A DNA stretch of 42,272 bases, taken from an uncultured bacterium. GTDB taxonomy: Bacteria; Bacteroidota; Bacteroidia; Bacteroidales; CAIWKO01. Positions within the stretch are counted from its first letter, which is position 1. Each line of letters opens with the position of its first letter. The position numbers were made by a program, and so were the translations under genes. Below the pieces are notes generated by a model. It was not told the DNA's origin and did no database searches. It saw nothing but the letters and a program-made list of their open reading frames with translations. Below are positions 8,174 to 16,623 of this stretch, in pieces. Where the stretch lies: contig CAIOYH010000038.1 of the NCBI GenBank assembly GCA_903862465.1, forward strand, positions 1-42,272, written 5' to 3'.

Positions 8174-8204
8174 TACGAATTACGAATAGGCGAATTACGA
8201 ATGC
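8174..8204. repeat. Direct repeat right of the sirtuin gene (copy 2)
   Basis: Second copy of the unit at 7301-7331, differing only in the three central bases. GCTGACCG follows at 8226. Short words of the type AGTTCATAGTTC fill 8130-8165 between this copy and the sirtuin start. Confidence 0.75.
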
Positions 8205-8261
8205 AAACAAGAGAGTTCCGAGTTTGCTGACCGTTTAATCAGATTTCCATATATAATATTT

Positions 8262-8930
8262 CTATTTCGCAGCTTTCTTTTTCTTGGGGAAGGGCATGGG
8301 CATAAATCTATTCGGGGGACGATTTAATGAGTCTTTGGATGGATTGAAGTTGCTAGGGGAATTCATGAATTGTGGTGCCATGAAAATATCAGGCTTTACC
8401 AAAAACTTCCATTTTCCATTCATGCGATAATGTTTGGAGTTTGCCGCTTGAATTACACCGACCAAAGTGGCAACCGCTCCCGCAAAAGCAATAAAAATGG
8501 AGCCTAATTCGGGACCCATAGAAGCGCTTCCTTCCGTTCCATCGGAATCGTAGGTGTGTTTGGCATAATATCTCACAAAATAAATAAACAACCCAATGCC
8601 CGTGGCTGTAACTGCGCCCCCAATCGCAGGCAATACGCCATTACGATACTTATTGATACGGGTGATATCTTTCAATTTTATTTCTTTACCTTTTATGGTG
8701 ACAGAGGAATCGGAGATATATTCAATTTTGCCAACAAGATTTATAGTGTTGGTGACAACCCGTATCCGTTTCCCTGTTTTATACACGGTGGGCGGTCTTG
8801 ATGGTCCCGGTCCCCACGTCTGCTCTTTGGTGCTTTGTATCACTAACACGTTTTTTACTTTCGTGCTATCCTGCCCAAATATATTTGCCATCCACAGAAA
8901 GAGGGCAATAAGCGTAATTACTTTTTTCAT
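8262..8930 (-). CDS. Exported or membrane protein of unknown function
   Basis: I do not recognise this 222-residue protein. It has a signal peptide (MKKVITLIALFLWMANIFGQ). A small beta-rich stretch follows, where VGKIEYISDSSVTIKGKEI resembles the short strands seen in many Bacteroidota envelope proteins. Two hydrophobic segments at about 98-117 and 145-166 (GGAVTATGIGLFIYFV and FIAFAGAVATLVGVI) are probably transmembrane. The C-terminus is rich in Pro and Asn and ends FPKKKKAAK. The gene follows the PKD/T9SS protein at 18 bp on the same strand, so the two are likely cotranscribed. An envelope role is inferred. Confidence 0.6.
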   Translation of the reverse strand: MKKVITLIALFLWMANIFGQDSTKVKNVLVIQSTKEQTWGPGPSRPPTVYKTGKRIRVVTNTINLVGKIEYISDSSVTIKGKEIKLKDITRINKYRNGVLPAIGGAVTATGIGLFIYFVRYYAKHTYDSDGTEGSASMGPELGSIFIAFAGAVATLVGVIQAANSKHYRMNGKWKFLVKPDIFMAPQFMNSPSNFNPSKDSLNRPPNRFMPMPFPKKKKAAK

Positions 8931-8948
8931 ACTATCATCATTAAATTA

Positions 8949-9554
8949 TTAATCACCTATCACTATTTTCCTCGTTTCAATTTGTTTATCATCTATGATT
9001 AGTTTTAGAAAATACAGTCCGGTGCTGAGTTGATTGCGTTGAAGGGTGATTTGATTGCAATCGGTGTAATGGTTTTGCAAGAGGAGTTTGCCTTGAAGGT
9101 CGTAAAGGGAAAGGGCAATGGAGGGGTAGGTTTTGTCGAAGGAGATTTGGGTGGATAGGGAGAAGGGGTTGGGGGAGATAGTAAAGTTACTATTTTTGAT
9201 TGGCAGTAAATTAATGTCAGTTAAAGTTGAACAAGCATGACACCCTGATGCATCTGAAACTATATTACAAGAAGTAGTATCACAGCCATTAGCATTACAG
9301 GAAGTTAATATTAGATGATAAACGCCATAATTAGTATATACATGTTGAGTACTTTGTTGGTTAGAGTATGGCGAACCATCTCCAAAATCCCATTCAGAAT
9401 AATAAGGATTGTTCGTTGATACATCTGAAAAAATAAATGTGCAAATTGGATTGCTGCTACTGTAAACGTAACTATCAATTGCCGGAACGGGAACTTGAGC
9501 TTTTATATTTAAGCTCATCACAAGACTAAAAAAAAGAATAAATGTTTTTTTCAT
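8949..9554 (-). CDS. PKD-domain secreted protein with T9SS C-terminal sorting domain
   Basis: This 201-residue protein has a signal peptide (MKKTFILFFSLVMSLNIKA). One PKD/immunoglobulin-like domain spans about residues 30-100; its signature YSEWDFGDGSP is followed by QHVYTNYGVYHLILT. A type A T9SS sorting domain covers about 118-201, with NFTISPNPF, LYDLQGKLL and LSTGLYFLKLI. The protein is expected to pass the outer membrane by T9SS and be attached to the surface or released. No catalytic domain is present, so it is a small adhesin-like or structural cargo. Four Cys in the central part may form disulfides. Confidence 0.85.
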   Translation of the reverse strand: MKKTFILFFSLVMSLNIKAQVPVPAIDSYVYSSSNPICTFIFSDVSTNNPYYSEWDFGDGSPYSNQQSTQHVYTNYGVYHLILTSCNANGCDTTSCNIVSDASGCHACSTLTDINLLPIKNSNFTISPNPFSLSTQISFDKTYPSIALSLYDLQGKLLLQNHYTDCNQITLQRNQLSTGLYFLKLIIDDKQIETRKIVIGD

Positions 9555-9624
9555 ATCATCATTATTAAATTAAACCATCCAAAATCCACTACAAAGGTCG
9601 GTAAAAATATCCACATACAAAAAA

Positions 9625-9658
9625 AAACTTCCAAAGAAATAAATATCTTTGGAAGTTT
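9625..9658 (-). terminator. Rho-independent terminator of the 9690-10643 gene
   Basis: A perfect 13-bp stem (AAACTTCCAAAGA / TCTTTGGAAGTTT) encloses an 8-base loop. On the minus strand it is followed by a U tract (A-run at 9619-9627), and it lies 31 bp past the stop of the orphan gene. Confidence 0.85.
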
Positions 9659-9689
9659 CTATAAATTTTAAAAGGTTAATTAAAATGTT

Positions 9690-10643
9690 TTAGGTTCCCG
9701 GAGGTGGGGGTGTGGTGCCGGGTTGAATCATGATGTTGATGATAGTGTTTGCGCCTTTTTGAACTGCTATAGGAACTGCACAAGTGATATGATTGGCAGC
9801 CGAAGCCCAAACTTGGCTACTTTCAATGGGCACATCGGCACAAGCGAAGTTGCCTTCAGCGTCAATGCCTACAGGGTTTTCAATATGTTCAATAGTAATC
9901 AATCCATTAGTGGGTGCTAGCAGGGTTACGGCATCCAAAAGTTTTCCGCTAATTGAACCAACATCGCCCGAAAGTTCGGCGTGTCCGCTTGGGGTGTTGT
10001 AAATCACATAATCTTTGTAGTAAGCCGAATTGCGCGTCACCCAATAGTTTTTTCCATAATCGCATACTTTTGTGATGAGTCCATACACTTCGTTTGCCAA
10101 AAGAATACGCTCGCGGGTAGTGCTGACACGCAAACTAGCAGCATCCTCTTGAGCATCAAACGACTCATCGGCTTTGGTTGATAAGGCTTCCAAAGCATCA
10201 ATATCTGCCTGAGTCAGCCCTTCAACTGCCAATTTAGTTAAATAAAAATTCGCCATGCGCACCACGCGAAAGCCCATACGAATTAAGTCATAGTCGGGCA
10301 ATGAGTCCATGCCTTTGGTCTTAAAACGGTCGTAAATGCCAGGCCTAATAGGGAACGCATCGGCTACGCGCACCATAATATCACGAATGCCGACTTTTAA
10401 ATTATCTATATCAAGGTCTTTTGTCCTTGTCAGGTCGGATACATTGCCCAACAATTCTTCGTCGGTAGGAAAATCTTTAAATGCTTGATTTTTGTTATGA
10501 AAATTCGTAACAAAAGCAGGAGTGATGCCAAAATTTATCAAGACTGCGGAATCGCGATTAATTTTTGATAAGATTTTGTCGCCAAGTTGCATCAAATAGC
10601 CTTGGCTGAATCTAATGTTTGATACAGGATCTGATAGTTCCAT
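9690..10643 (-). CDS. Orphan protein: helical N-domain, beta C-domain and Pro-rich tail, next to a 21-bp array
   Basis: I do not recognise the family. I start at ATG 10643 (317 residues, MELSDPVSNIRF...) because a perfect -7 box (10680-10687, minus strand) would place transcription start inside the longer frame to 10730. The N-terminal two thirds look alpha-helical. After about residue 215, a beta-rich part (NGLITIEHIENPVGI, NTIINIMIQPG) resembles a small regulatory or Fn3-like sandwich. The protein ends in PGTTPPPPGT. No signal peptide or membrane segment is seen. The architecture recalls the genes at 27080 and 41218, and all three adjoin 21-bp tandem arrays. It has its own promoter and terminator, so it is monocistronic. 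Confidence 0.65.
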   Translation of the reverse strand: MELSDPVSNIRFSQGYLMQLGDKILSKINRDSAVLINFGITPAFVTNFHNKNQAFKDFPTDEELLGNVSDLTRTKDLDIDNLKVGIRDIMVRVADAFPIRPGIYDRFKTKGMDSLPDYDLIRMGFRVVRMANFYLTKLAVEGLTQADIDALEALSTKADESFDAQEDAASLRVSTTRERILLANEVYGLITKVCDYGKNYWVTRNSAYYKDYVIYNTPSGHAELSGDVGSISGKLLDAVTLLAPTNGLITIEHIENPVGIDAEGNFACADVPIESSQVWASAANHITCAVPIAVQKGANTIINIMIQPGTTPPPPGT

Positions 10644-10679
10644 TTTATTAAGTTTTATGTTCCTTGATATACTAAACGC

Positions 10680-10687
10680 CAAATTTA
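10680..10687 (-). promoter_or_regulatory. -7 box deciding the start of the 9690 gene
   Basis: On the minus strand the bases read TAAATTTG, an exact TAnnTTTG match. Transcription should start near 10673, downstream of the apparent ATG at 10730 and 30 bp ahead of ATG 10643. Confidence 0.5.
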
Positions 10688-10857
10688 TACAATCATTGGG
10701 TTTTTCTGAAGATATTTTTTCATTTCCCATGATGAAAATTTCTTATAGCTTATTGATGAGATTGTTACGATTTGTAAAAGAAAAATATGCCATCGTAAAA
10801 TTATTTATAATCAACATCAGAAACGATAGTATTTTCGGGAAATCTAGTAAAATCAAG

Positions 10858-11088
10858 GGTAGGAATAAAAAAAGGAACGGTAGGAGATGACAATGCTTCG
10901 GTAGGAAATAAAAAAGGAATGGTAGGAGATGACAATGCTATGGTAGGAGATGAAAAAGGAACGGTAGGAGATGATAAAGGAATGGTAGGAGATGAATAAG
11001 GAACGGTAGGAGATGAAAAAGGAATGGTAGGAAATGAAAAAGGAACGATAGGAGATGAAAAAGGAATGGTAGGAGATGAAAAAGGAGT
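10858..11088. repeat. Tandem array A: 11 units of exactly 21 bp
   Basis: Eleven units with consensus GGTAGGAGATGAAAAAGGAA plus a final C or T run without any indel. Units 1-4 alternate between two variants (AAAAAAGGAA and GACAATGCTT). In one frame a unit reads as a heptad of the type VGDEKGT, but stop codons (for example in unit 7) break it, so I do not call a gene. A complementary CTCCTACC lies at 11099-11106 just past the array and could pair with the last unit. The array is upstream of the 9690 gene. Confidence 0.95.
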
Positions 11089-11421
11089 CCGTTTTTAGCT
11101 CCTACCGAACGACTGCCATCTTGCAAGCTTGAGGAGCCTATTGCTACCATTGCTTTGCCTTTTCCTACCTTTGGACTGCTAGTTGCTACCGCCGCGCCGC
11201 CTGTTTCGCAGCGCGATTTATACCCAAGAGACTTTGCTTCGTCGCCATTTCACGGATGATTTTTATTTTTGGAGAGATGTTTTGCCTTTCCTAAGCCTCA
11301 GTTTTCTATTTCTGAGCTTGGAGGGGCAGCGGCAGAGTGCATGGTGCGAAAAAAAAATCTTTGTTGTTCACGATTTGATACCGATTCGGCATGTTAGCAA
11401 CATGATTTGGATTACTAGAAT

Positions 11422-11450
11422 GTAGGTGGCAGAAGATTTTCTGCCCCTAC
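11422..11450. repeat. Perfect hairpin in intergenic DNA
   Basis: GTAGG-T-GGCAGAA (11422-11434) pairs with TTCTGCCCCTAC (11439-11450) across a GATT loop: a 12-bp stem with one bulged base. It belongs to a 650-bp gene-free stretch (11095-11745). An 80-codon frame at 11183-11425 has no family resemblance and is not called. Confidence 0.7.
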
Positions 11451-11504
11451 AGGGCATCGGAATGATGGGGAGGATGAGTGGAAATGATGATTAAAAGTCC
11501 AAGG

Positions 11505-11671
11505 GATTGCCCGTTGGCACGCGCGCCAGGGATTGTAGCGTAAAGCCCACAGCGCCGTTATTCAGGCGCGAGGACTTGGAGCGAAAAGCCCGACCCCGAC
11601 AATTTCTTGTCGGGGAGGCGCCCAAAAAAAAAGGTAAAAGGGTAAAAGGGTAAAAGGGTAAAGGGTAAAAC
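11505..11671. repeat. Structured Bacteroidota intergenic repeat plus GGTAAAAG runs
   Basis: Two related words, GGGATTGTAGCGTAAAGCCC (11529-11548) and the variant starting GAGGACTTGGAGCG near 11570, share the pattern G-ATTGnAGCGnAAAGCCC that recurs between genes in this phylum. Between and after them are stems GCGCC/GGCGC (11552-11569) and CCCCGACAA/TTGTCGGGG (11594-11615, loop TTTC). Five GGTAAAAG-type octamers follow at 11633-11671. Multicopy mobile repeat and small structured RNA are both possible. Confidence 0.6.
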
Positions 11672-11745
11672 CTTTACTTTCTAAGTGGTCTCCGTCTTGT
11701 TTTGTTCCATAGGAGCCTTAGTGGTTTTAATCCCGTCAAGCAGCC

Positions 11746-12660
11746 CTAGGAAGACTTCTTCAAACAGCTTTTCTCGATACTTAACTTGTATATTTCTGTT
11801 GAAGGCTTGCTTGTTGCAGTCTTATCCACCAATCCGATACCGAATTTCTGAACATCTATCACTGCCGTGAACACTTCATGCTTTTGAATCAACTCCCAAG
11901 CACGAACCATCCCCCCCGACCAATTCACATCATCGAAAATCAACACACATATATCGGATAGATAGGGTAGGAGTTGGATGAAATAATCGTAGGTAGCCTT
12001 TTCGTCATGATGCCCGTCAATAAACACATAGTCCACCGTCTTGAGTTCGTTCAGTAGGGCGGGCAACACATCAGAGAATCTGCCTGCTTTCACTTCAAAG
12101 TTGCTTAAACCCAAAACGCTTAGATGTCCTCTAGACACTTCGCAGAGATTTGGAGAGCCTTCGATGGTAATCAACCGACCTTCTTTGCTCGATTGCAAAG
12201 CAAAGCACTGATAGGCAGCCGAAACTCCAATACAGGTGCCCATTTCGATACAGTTTTTGAAATCAAACGCGTTTACTATTTTGTATAAAGCACGCGCATA
12301 CGCAGGACGGGAAGAAGGGCTAGAAGCAAGATAACCAATAGTGAATTGCGAAGCGATACCGTGACTCATTTCCTCCTCTGTGCGCTTGGATTCGGAGTTG
12401 CCTGCGCCGAAATCTTCTATTTGCACCATTTGTTTCGACTGCATTTTCTCTTGTCTAAAGCCTTCCAGCTTGGTGAAGAGTTCTTTCTCGGCGCTTGTGA
12501 AGTCATTCTGAATGACAGAGCGCAAGGCTTTCCCGATTTTAATTAGTTGGTTGTTACCCGAATTCATTAAAGAATCGAGCACTACAGGGTTGGTCTTCTT
12601 CCGTTTGCAGGTTTCACGACATTTTTGAATTTTTCTGAGGACTTTTGTTACGATACGCAT
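11746..12660 (-). CDS. Class I SAM-dependent methyltransferase
   Basis: This protein of about 304 residues begins MRIVTKVLRK after an adjacent ATG pair (12663 or 12660). The first 110 residues are basic and helical. The Rossmann domain then shows motif I CIEMGTCIGVSAAY, motif II LITIEGS and the acidic motif VDYVFIDGHHDEKATYDYF, followed by VLIFDDVNWSGGM. This pattern (FIDGxH, FDD) is that of the O-methyltransferase/cephalosporin-hydroxylase-like group, often metal-dependent, acting on sugars or small molecules. The substrate is unknown; nearby glycosyltransferases make polysaccharide decoration a reasonable guess. It is transcribed away from the sigma-54 activator gene. Confidence 0.78.
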   Translation of the reverse strand: MRIVTKVLRKIQKCRETCKRKKTNPVVLDSLMNSGNNQLIKIGKALRSVIQNDFTSAEKELFTKLEGFRQEKMQSKQMVQIEDFGAGNSESKRTEEEMSHGIASQFTIGYLASSPSSRPAYARALYKIVNAFDFKNCIEMGTCIGVSAAYQCFALQSSKEGRLITIEGSPNLCEVSRGHLSVLGLSNFEVKAGRFSDVLPALLNELKTVDYVFIDGHHDEKATYDYFIQLLPYLSDICVLIFDDVNWSGGMVRAWELIQKHEVFTAVIDVQKFGIGLVDKTATSKPSTEIYKLSIEKSCLKKSS

Positions 12661-12877
12661 CATGATTTGAACTTAAATATTACTAATCTGGAATTTTCTG
12701 CTAAAATAAATAATTTTTTGATTCCGCCAATGAATATTCTTTATTTTTTAATTTTCGTGTAAAATAACGCTCCCAATCAAGTGTATTCCTAGCGTTTGAT
12801 TTTTAAGTTGTTTAAAGAGGTTCTGTCAGGTTTTGTCATGTTAAACTGTCATTTTGTCATAAAAAATGTTATGAAAT

Positions 12878-12908
12878 TTTGTGCATTGATAAATTTGAAT
12901 TAATTTTG
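12878..12908 (+). promoter_or_regulatory. Full Bacteroidota promoter of the sigma-54 activator gene
   Basis: TTTG (12878-12881), exactly 19 bases, then TAATTTTG (12901-12908) reproduces the complete Bacteroidota housekeeping consensus. It lies 19 bp before ATG 12928. The rest of 12664-12877 is AT-rich without visible features. Confidence 0.75.
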
Positions 12909-12927
12909 TCAAAGTTAATTTTAGACA

Positions 12928-14157
12928 ATGGACATACAAGCTATCAAACAACGATTCGGGATTATAGGTAATTCTAAGGTATTAGAGTTATCCATAGATG
13001 TTGCCCGTCAAGTTTCCCCAACGGATTTAAGCGTTTTAATTACGGGCGAATCGGGTTCGGGAAAAGAAAACTTTCCGCAAATTATTCACCAATTAAGTGC
13101 GCGCAAGCATGGACCTTATATTGCCGTGAACTGTGGTGCTATCCCTGAAGGGACAATTGATTCAGAGCTTTTCGGTCATGAGAAGGGTTCGTTTACGGGA
13201 GCGCACGAAGCACGTAAAGGATATTTCGAGGTGGTGAATGGTGGTACCATCTTTTTGGATGAAATTGCCGATATGCCTATTTCTACTCAAGCACGTCTGT
13301 TGCGGGTTTTGGAATCGGGAGAGTTTATTCGGGTGGGTTCTTCAAAGGTGATAAAGACCAATGTGCGCATCATTGCCGCTACCAACGTGAACCTGACGGA
13401 CGCCATTCAACATGGGAAGTTCCGCGAGGATTTGTATTATCGTCTGAACTCTGTGCCGATTATCGTTCCGCCATTGCGCGACCGTAAGGACGATATCTTA
13501 TTGTTGTTTCGGAAATTTGCATCCGATTTCGCCGAGAAATATAAGATGCCTGTAATTGTTTTGGATGAAGAAGCACAAAGTTTGATATTGAATTATCGTT
13601 GGCCCGGCAATATTCGTCAGTTGAAGAATATCACCGAACAAATCTCCATCATAGAAAAACAACGGAACATCAACGCACAGACGCTGACAAGATATCTGCC
13701 ACAAATTTCGATGAGCCGACTACCTGTGCTGTTGAAGAATCAAGGAGACAACATGGAGCTTTCGGAGCGCGACATTCTCTATCGTGTGTTGTTTGAGATG
13801 CGTAAAGATATCACCGAATTGAAACATTTGGTGGTAGAGATTTTGAATGATGATGGCACTTCTGCCAACATGCAAGATAAAAAAGCACAGTTTTTGGATA
13901 ATTTCGATAACGAATTTCAAAAGGATTTCAAGAAGGATGAAGATATACACATTCATCAGCCGGAAGTGGATAGTGCAGAGCCTGTTCCTTATTCGGACGT
14001 GTATGAGGAGAGTCTCTCTTTGCAGCAGCGGGAGGTGGATGTGATTAAGCGGGCATTGGAGAAGTATCGCGGACGTAGGAAAAATGCAGCCAAAGAATTG
14101 GGAATCTCGGAACGCACCTTGTATCGCAAAATCAAAGATAACGATCTTGATTATTAA
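12928..14157 (+). CDS. Sigma-54-dependent transcriptional activator without receiver domain
   Basis: This 409-residue protein consists of an AAA+ sigma-54 interaction domain (about 10-240), a variable linker and a Fis-type helix-turn-helix at about 380-405 (RRKNAAKELGISERTLYRKI). Walker A is GESGSGKE (40-47), the sigma-54-contacting loop is GSFTGA (87-92) and Walker B is GGTIFLDEI (105-113); the second region of homology has REDLYYRLNSVPI. It should drive open-complex formation at sigma-54 promoters by ATP hydrolysis. There is no N-terminal receiver, PAS or GAF domain, so control must come through partner proteins or expression level. The GT4 gene that follows begins 11 bp after its stop. Confidence 0.92.
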   Translation: MDIQAIKQRFGIIGNSKVLELSIDVARQVSPTDLSVLITGESGSGKENFPQIIHQLSARKHGPYIAVNCGAIPEGTIDSELFGHEKGSFTGAHEARKGYFEVVNGGTIFLDEIADMPISTQARLLRVLESGEFIRVGSSKVIKTNVRIIAATNVNLTDAIQHGKFREDLYYRLNSVPIIVPPLRDRKDDILLLFRKFASDFAEKYKMPVIVLDEEAQSLILNYRWPGNIRQLKNITEQISIIEKQRNINAQTLTRYLPQISMSRLPVLLKNQGDNMELSERDILYRVLFEMRKDITELKHLVVEILNDDGTSANMQDKKAQFLDNFDNEFQKDFKKDEDIHIHQPEVDSAEPVPYSDVYEESLSLQQREVDVIKRALEKYRGRRKNAAKELGISERTLYRKIKDNDLDY

Positions 14158-14168
14158 GGGAGCCTATT

Positions 14169-15296
14169 TTGAAAATAGCTGTAAATACTCGTTTATTATT
14201 AAAGAATAAACTTGAGGGAATCGGGTGGTTTACTTACGAAACCTTGAAACGCATTACGCAGGATCATCCTGAGCATACCTTTTATTTTATCTTTGATCGT
14301 TCGTATGATGTGGAGTTTATCTTTGCAGAGAATGTGATTCCCATCGTCATTGGTCCGCAAGCACGGCATCCGCTTTTGTTTTATGCGTGGTTTGAGTTTT
14401 CTATCCCAAGAGTCCTGAAGCGCATTGATGCAGACCTATTCTTATCTCCCGACGGCTACATTTCCCTATCAACCAAAGTCCCGACACTTGCCGTGATTCA
14501 CGATTTAAACTTTGAGCACTATCCGAAAGACCTTCCGTGGATTATCACAAAATATTACCGCTACTTCTTTCCTCGCTTTGCGAAGAGAGCTGATAGAATT
14601 GCAACGGTTTCGGAGTTTTCGAAGCACGATATTCATAAGCTATATGACATCCCAAATGAGAAGATAGATGTGGTGTATGATGGTGTTAACGAACAATATC
14701 ATCCCGTATCGGAGGCTGTTAAAAGTGCCACGAAACAAGAATTCGCAGCAGCTTGTGACTATTTTATCTTTATTGGAGCACTGTTGCCCCGCAAGAATCT
14801 GAAGAATTTGTTTCTTGCATTCGACATATTTCGAAGTACGCATCAGGCGGATGTGAAGCTTTTGATAGTAGGTGCAGAGAAATGGTGGACAGGTGAAATG
14901 GAGCAAACTTTCAACAATCTAGAGTATAAAAATGACATCCTTTTTACAGGTCGGGTGGCGGCTGAGAACCTTAACAACTTGCTTGGGAGCGCCCTCGGAC
15001 TCACTTACGTGTCCTATTTTGAAGGCTTTGGCATTCCGATTTTAGAGGCTTTTCATTGCGACACGCCTGTTATTACGTCCAATGTGAGTTCTATGCCCGA
15101 AGTGGCGGGTGATTCTGCCTTGTTTTGCGACCCGTTTAACCCCGAACATATTGCTGCTGCAATGAGTAAGATTGCGGAAGACGCGAACTGCCGCGAAGCC
15201 CTTATCGCGAAAGCGAAAGTGCGCAGAACACTGTTTTCATGGAACAGAACGGCAGCCTTGTTGTGGGAAAGCATAGAACAGACTGCTAAAAAGTAG
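14169..15296 (+). CDS. Glycosyltransferase family 4
   Basis: This 375-residue GT-B enzyme starts at TTG 14169, which gives the typical N-terminus KIAVNTRLLLKNKLEGIGWF, where the Gly-rich GIGWF loop contacts the donor. LAVIHDLNFEHYP and TVSEFSKHDI mark the linker region. FIGALLPRKNL and the EX7E stretch YFEGFGIPILEAFHCDTP form the nucleotide-sugar site. It is cotranscribed with the sigma-54 activator (11-bp gap), an unusual pairing that suggests regulated surface-glycan synthesis. The donor sugar is unknown. Confidence 0.87.
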   Translation: MKIAVNTRLLLKNKLEGIGWFTYETLKRITQDHPEHTFYFIFDRSYDVEFIFAENVIPIVIGPQARHPLLFYAWFEFSIPRVLKRIDADLFLSPDGYISLSTKVPTLAVIHDLNFEHYPKDLPWIITKYYRYFFPRFAKRADRIATVSEFSKHDIHKLYDIPNEKIDVVYDGVNEQYHPVSEAVKSATKQEFAAACDYFIFIGALLPRKNLKNLFLAFDIFRSTHQADVKLLIVGAEKWWTGEMEQTFNNLEYKNDILFTGRVAAENLNNLLGSALGLTYVSYFEGFGIPILEAFHCDTPVITSNVSSMPEVAGDSALFCDPFNPEHIAAAMSKIAEDANCREALIAKAKVRRTLFSWNRTAALLWESIEQTAKK

Positions 15297-15342
15297 GCTG
15301 AGGCTGCTTTCTTTTTGATTATATTGGAATTGAGTTTAAAAA

Positions 15343-16437
15343 CTAATCGAGAGGCTTGCCTGCATGTAACCCAAAGTATGTGAACACATAGCTTGCTTTT
15401 GGATTTATATGGCGACCGAGCTGTTGCTTGATTTGGGTGCAAACATACGGCTCAATATTCCCGGTCATTTCATAATAGTTTACCAAGTTCTCCGCACTCA
15501 TGATGCCTAAGCAGAAAGTCATGTAAAAATCTTTTGGGAAAGTGTTGCGCAGCTTAATAATATATAAGCTTTCGTCGAGACGTCGTTGTATCGGCTCTTG
15601 ATGTGGAATGATTTTCTCAGTGATAAGTTGCCTAATTTTCGGCATGTTCTCGGAAGAAAATTCAAGCGGAAATAGTTGCGCCGAAAGTTCTCGCAGGTCA
15701 TTCTTGAATGGAATGAGTGGAATGCGAACGTTTTCGCGAGAATGAAGCAATTGCTCGTAATTCAAAGAAGGTAGAGGTGGGGTATTCCACAATGGAACAG
15801 AAATAAACTCAAAATCTTGGTCTTCGGATGCTTGTAGTAGGGTTGGTTTAAAGAGCTTATCTACCATTGTGTCAAACGCTAAAAGTTTCTTTTTTTCAAT
15901 TATAGTCTCCGTTAAGTCAGCGATGTACCAATCTTCCTTAGTGGGGTCATAATTATAATCAGAGAACCATATATTCCATATCTTCTTTTCAATAAAAGGG
16001 ATTAGGCTCAATACTTGAGTCTTTTCGAACATAATCTCAACATCTAACTTCATGATCTTGCGCATTTGTTTCAATCGTTGATGATACCCTGCAATAGCCA
16101 CGAGAACTTCTTTACTCTTATGCTTCAAGTTCCTCATTTGTTTTATCATCGGCTGAAGCTGATTGAAAACTCCCAAGACATCCTTTTGGTCATCCGTGGT
16201 GGGAAAGAAACTAGGAACTAATCTTTCCACTATTTCATCTTTCCATGTATCAATATTCATGTAAAGAATGATATAATTTGCACTTCTCGTAGAATAGGTG
16301 ATGCTGTCTGACAACAATATGAAAGGATGTATGTAGAATTTGTCGAATTCAGACGAACCCCCTTCGCTAATTCTGTGATAAAAATTAATATCCATATAAA
16401 GAGCTTTTAATAATTTATACTTCCATCGAACCCCCAT
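15343..16437 (-). CDS. Orphan protein of unknown function next to 21-bp array B
   Basis: I do not recognise this 364-residue protein. It has no signal peptide and no transmembrane helix. It is rich in Lys, Ile and Leu and contains several amphipathic, possibly coiled-coil stretches (for example VFNQLQPMIKQMRNLKHKSKE and LKQMRKIMKLDVEIMF). A start at ATG 16395 (MDINFYHRIS) is also possible. A perfect -7 box (16468-16475, minus strand) lies 31 bp ahead of 16437 and favours the longer form. Its upstream flank holds the 12-unit array at 16624-16893, the same arrangement as the 9690 gene. Overall sequence shows no obvious similarity to the other orphan proteins. Confidence 0.6.
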   Translation of the reverse strand: MGVRWKYKLLKALYMDINFYHRISEGGSSEFDKFYIHPFILLSDSITYSTRSANYIILYMNIDTWKDEIVERLVPSFFPTTDDQKDVLGVFNQLQPMIKQMRNLKHKSKEVLVAIAGYHQRLKQMRKIMKLDVEIMFEKTQVLSLIPFIEKKIWNIWFSDYNYDPTKEDWYIADLTETIIEKKKLLAFDTMVDKLFKPTLLQASEDQDFEFISVPLWNTPPLPSLNYEQLLHSRENVRIPLIPFKNDLRELSAQLFPLEFSSENMPKIRQLITEKIIPHQEPIQRRLDESLYIIKLRNTFPKDFYMTFCLGIMSAENLVNYYEMTGNIEPYVCTQIKQQLGRHINPKASYVFTYFGLHAGKPLD

Positions 16438-16467
16438 CCGACGCCATTCGGTTTTCGTTTCGATTTA

Positions 16468-16475
16468 CAAAATTA
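16468..16475 (-). promoter_or_regulatory. -7 box of the 15343 gene
   Basis: Reads TAATTTTG on the minus strand, an exact TAnnTTTG match, with about 31 bp to ATG 16437. No -33 box is evident. Confidence 0.45.
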
Positions 16476-16623
16476 CGTCTTTTTCTTTTATAGAACTATA
16501 TCAATGCAATTTTTTCTTCCGTAGCAATAAAAAAAATCCAGTTATACCTTGAACAGTAATCGCGAAGTACGAACCGTATCCATGAAACTTTCAGCGGGAG
16601 CAAGTCTGCTCTACTCTAGCCCG

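Noticed and set aside
10938-11150. Leu/His/Phe-rich frame on the minus strand over array A
   Set aside because: It is the reverse reading of the repeat and lacks any start context.
11183-11425. 80-codon plus-strand frame
   Set aside because: There is no family pattern, promoter or neighbour supporting it, and it ends in the hairpin region.
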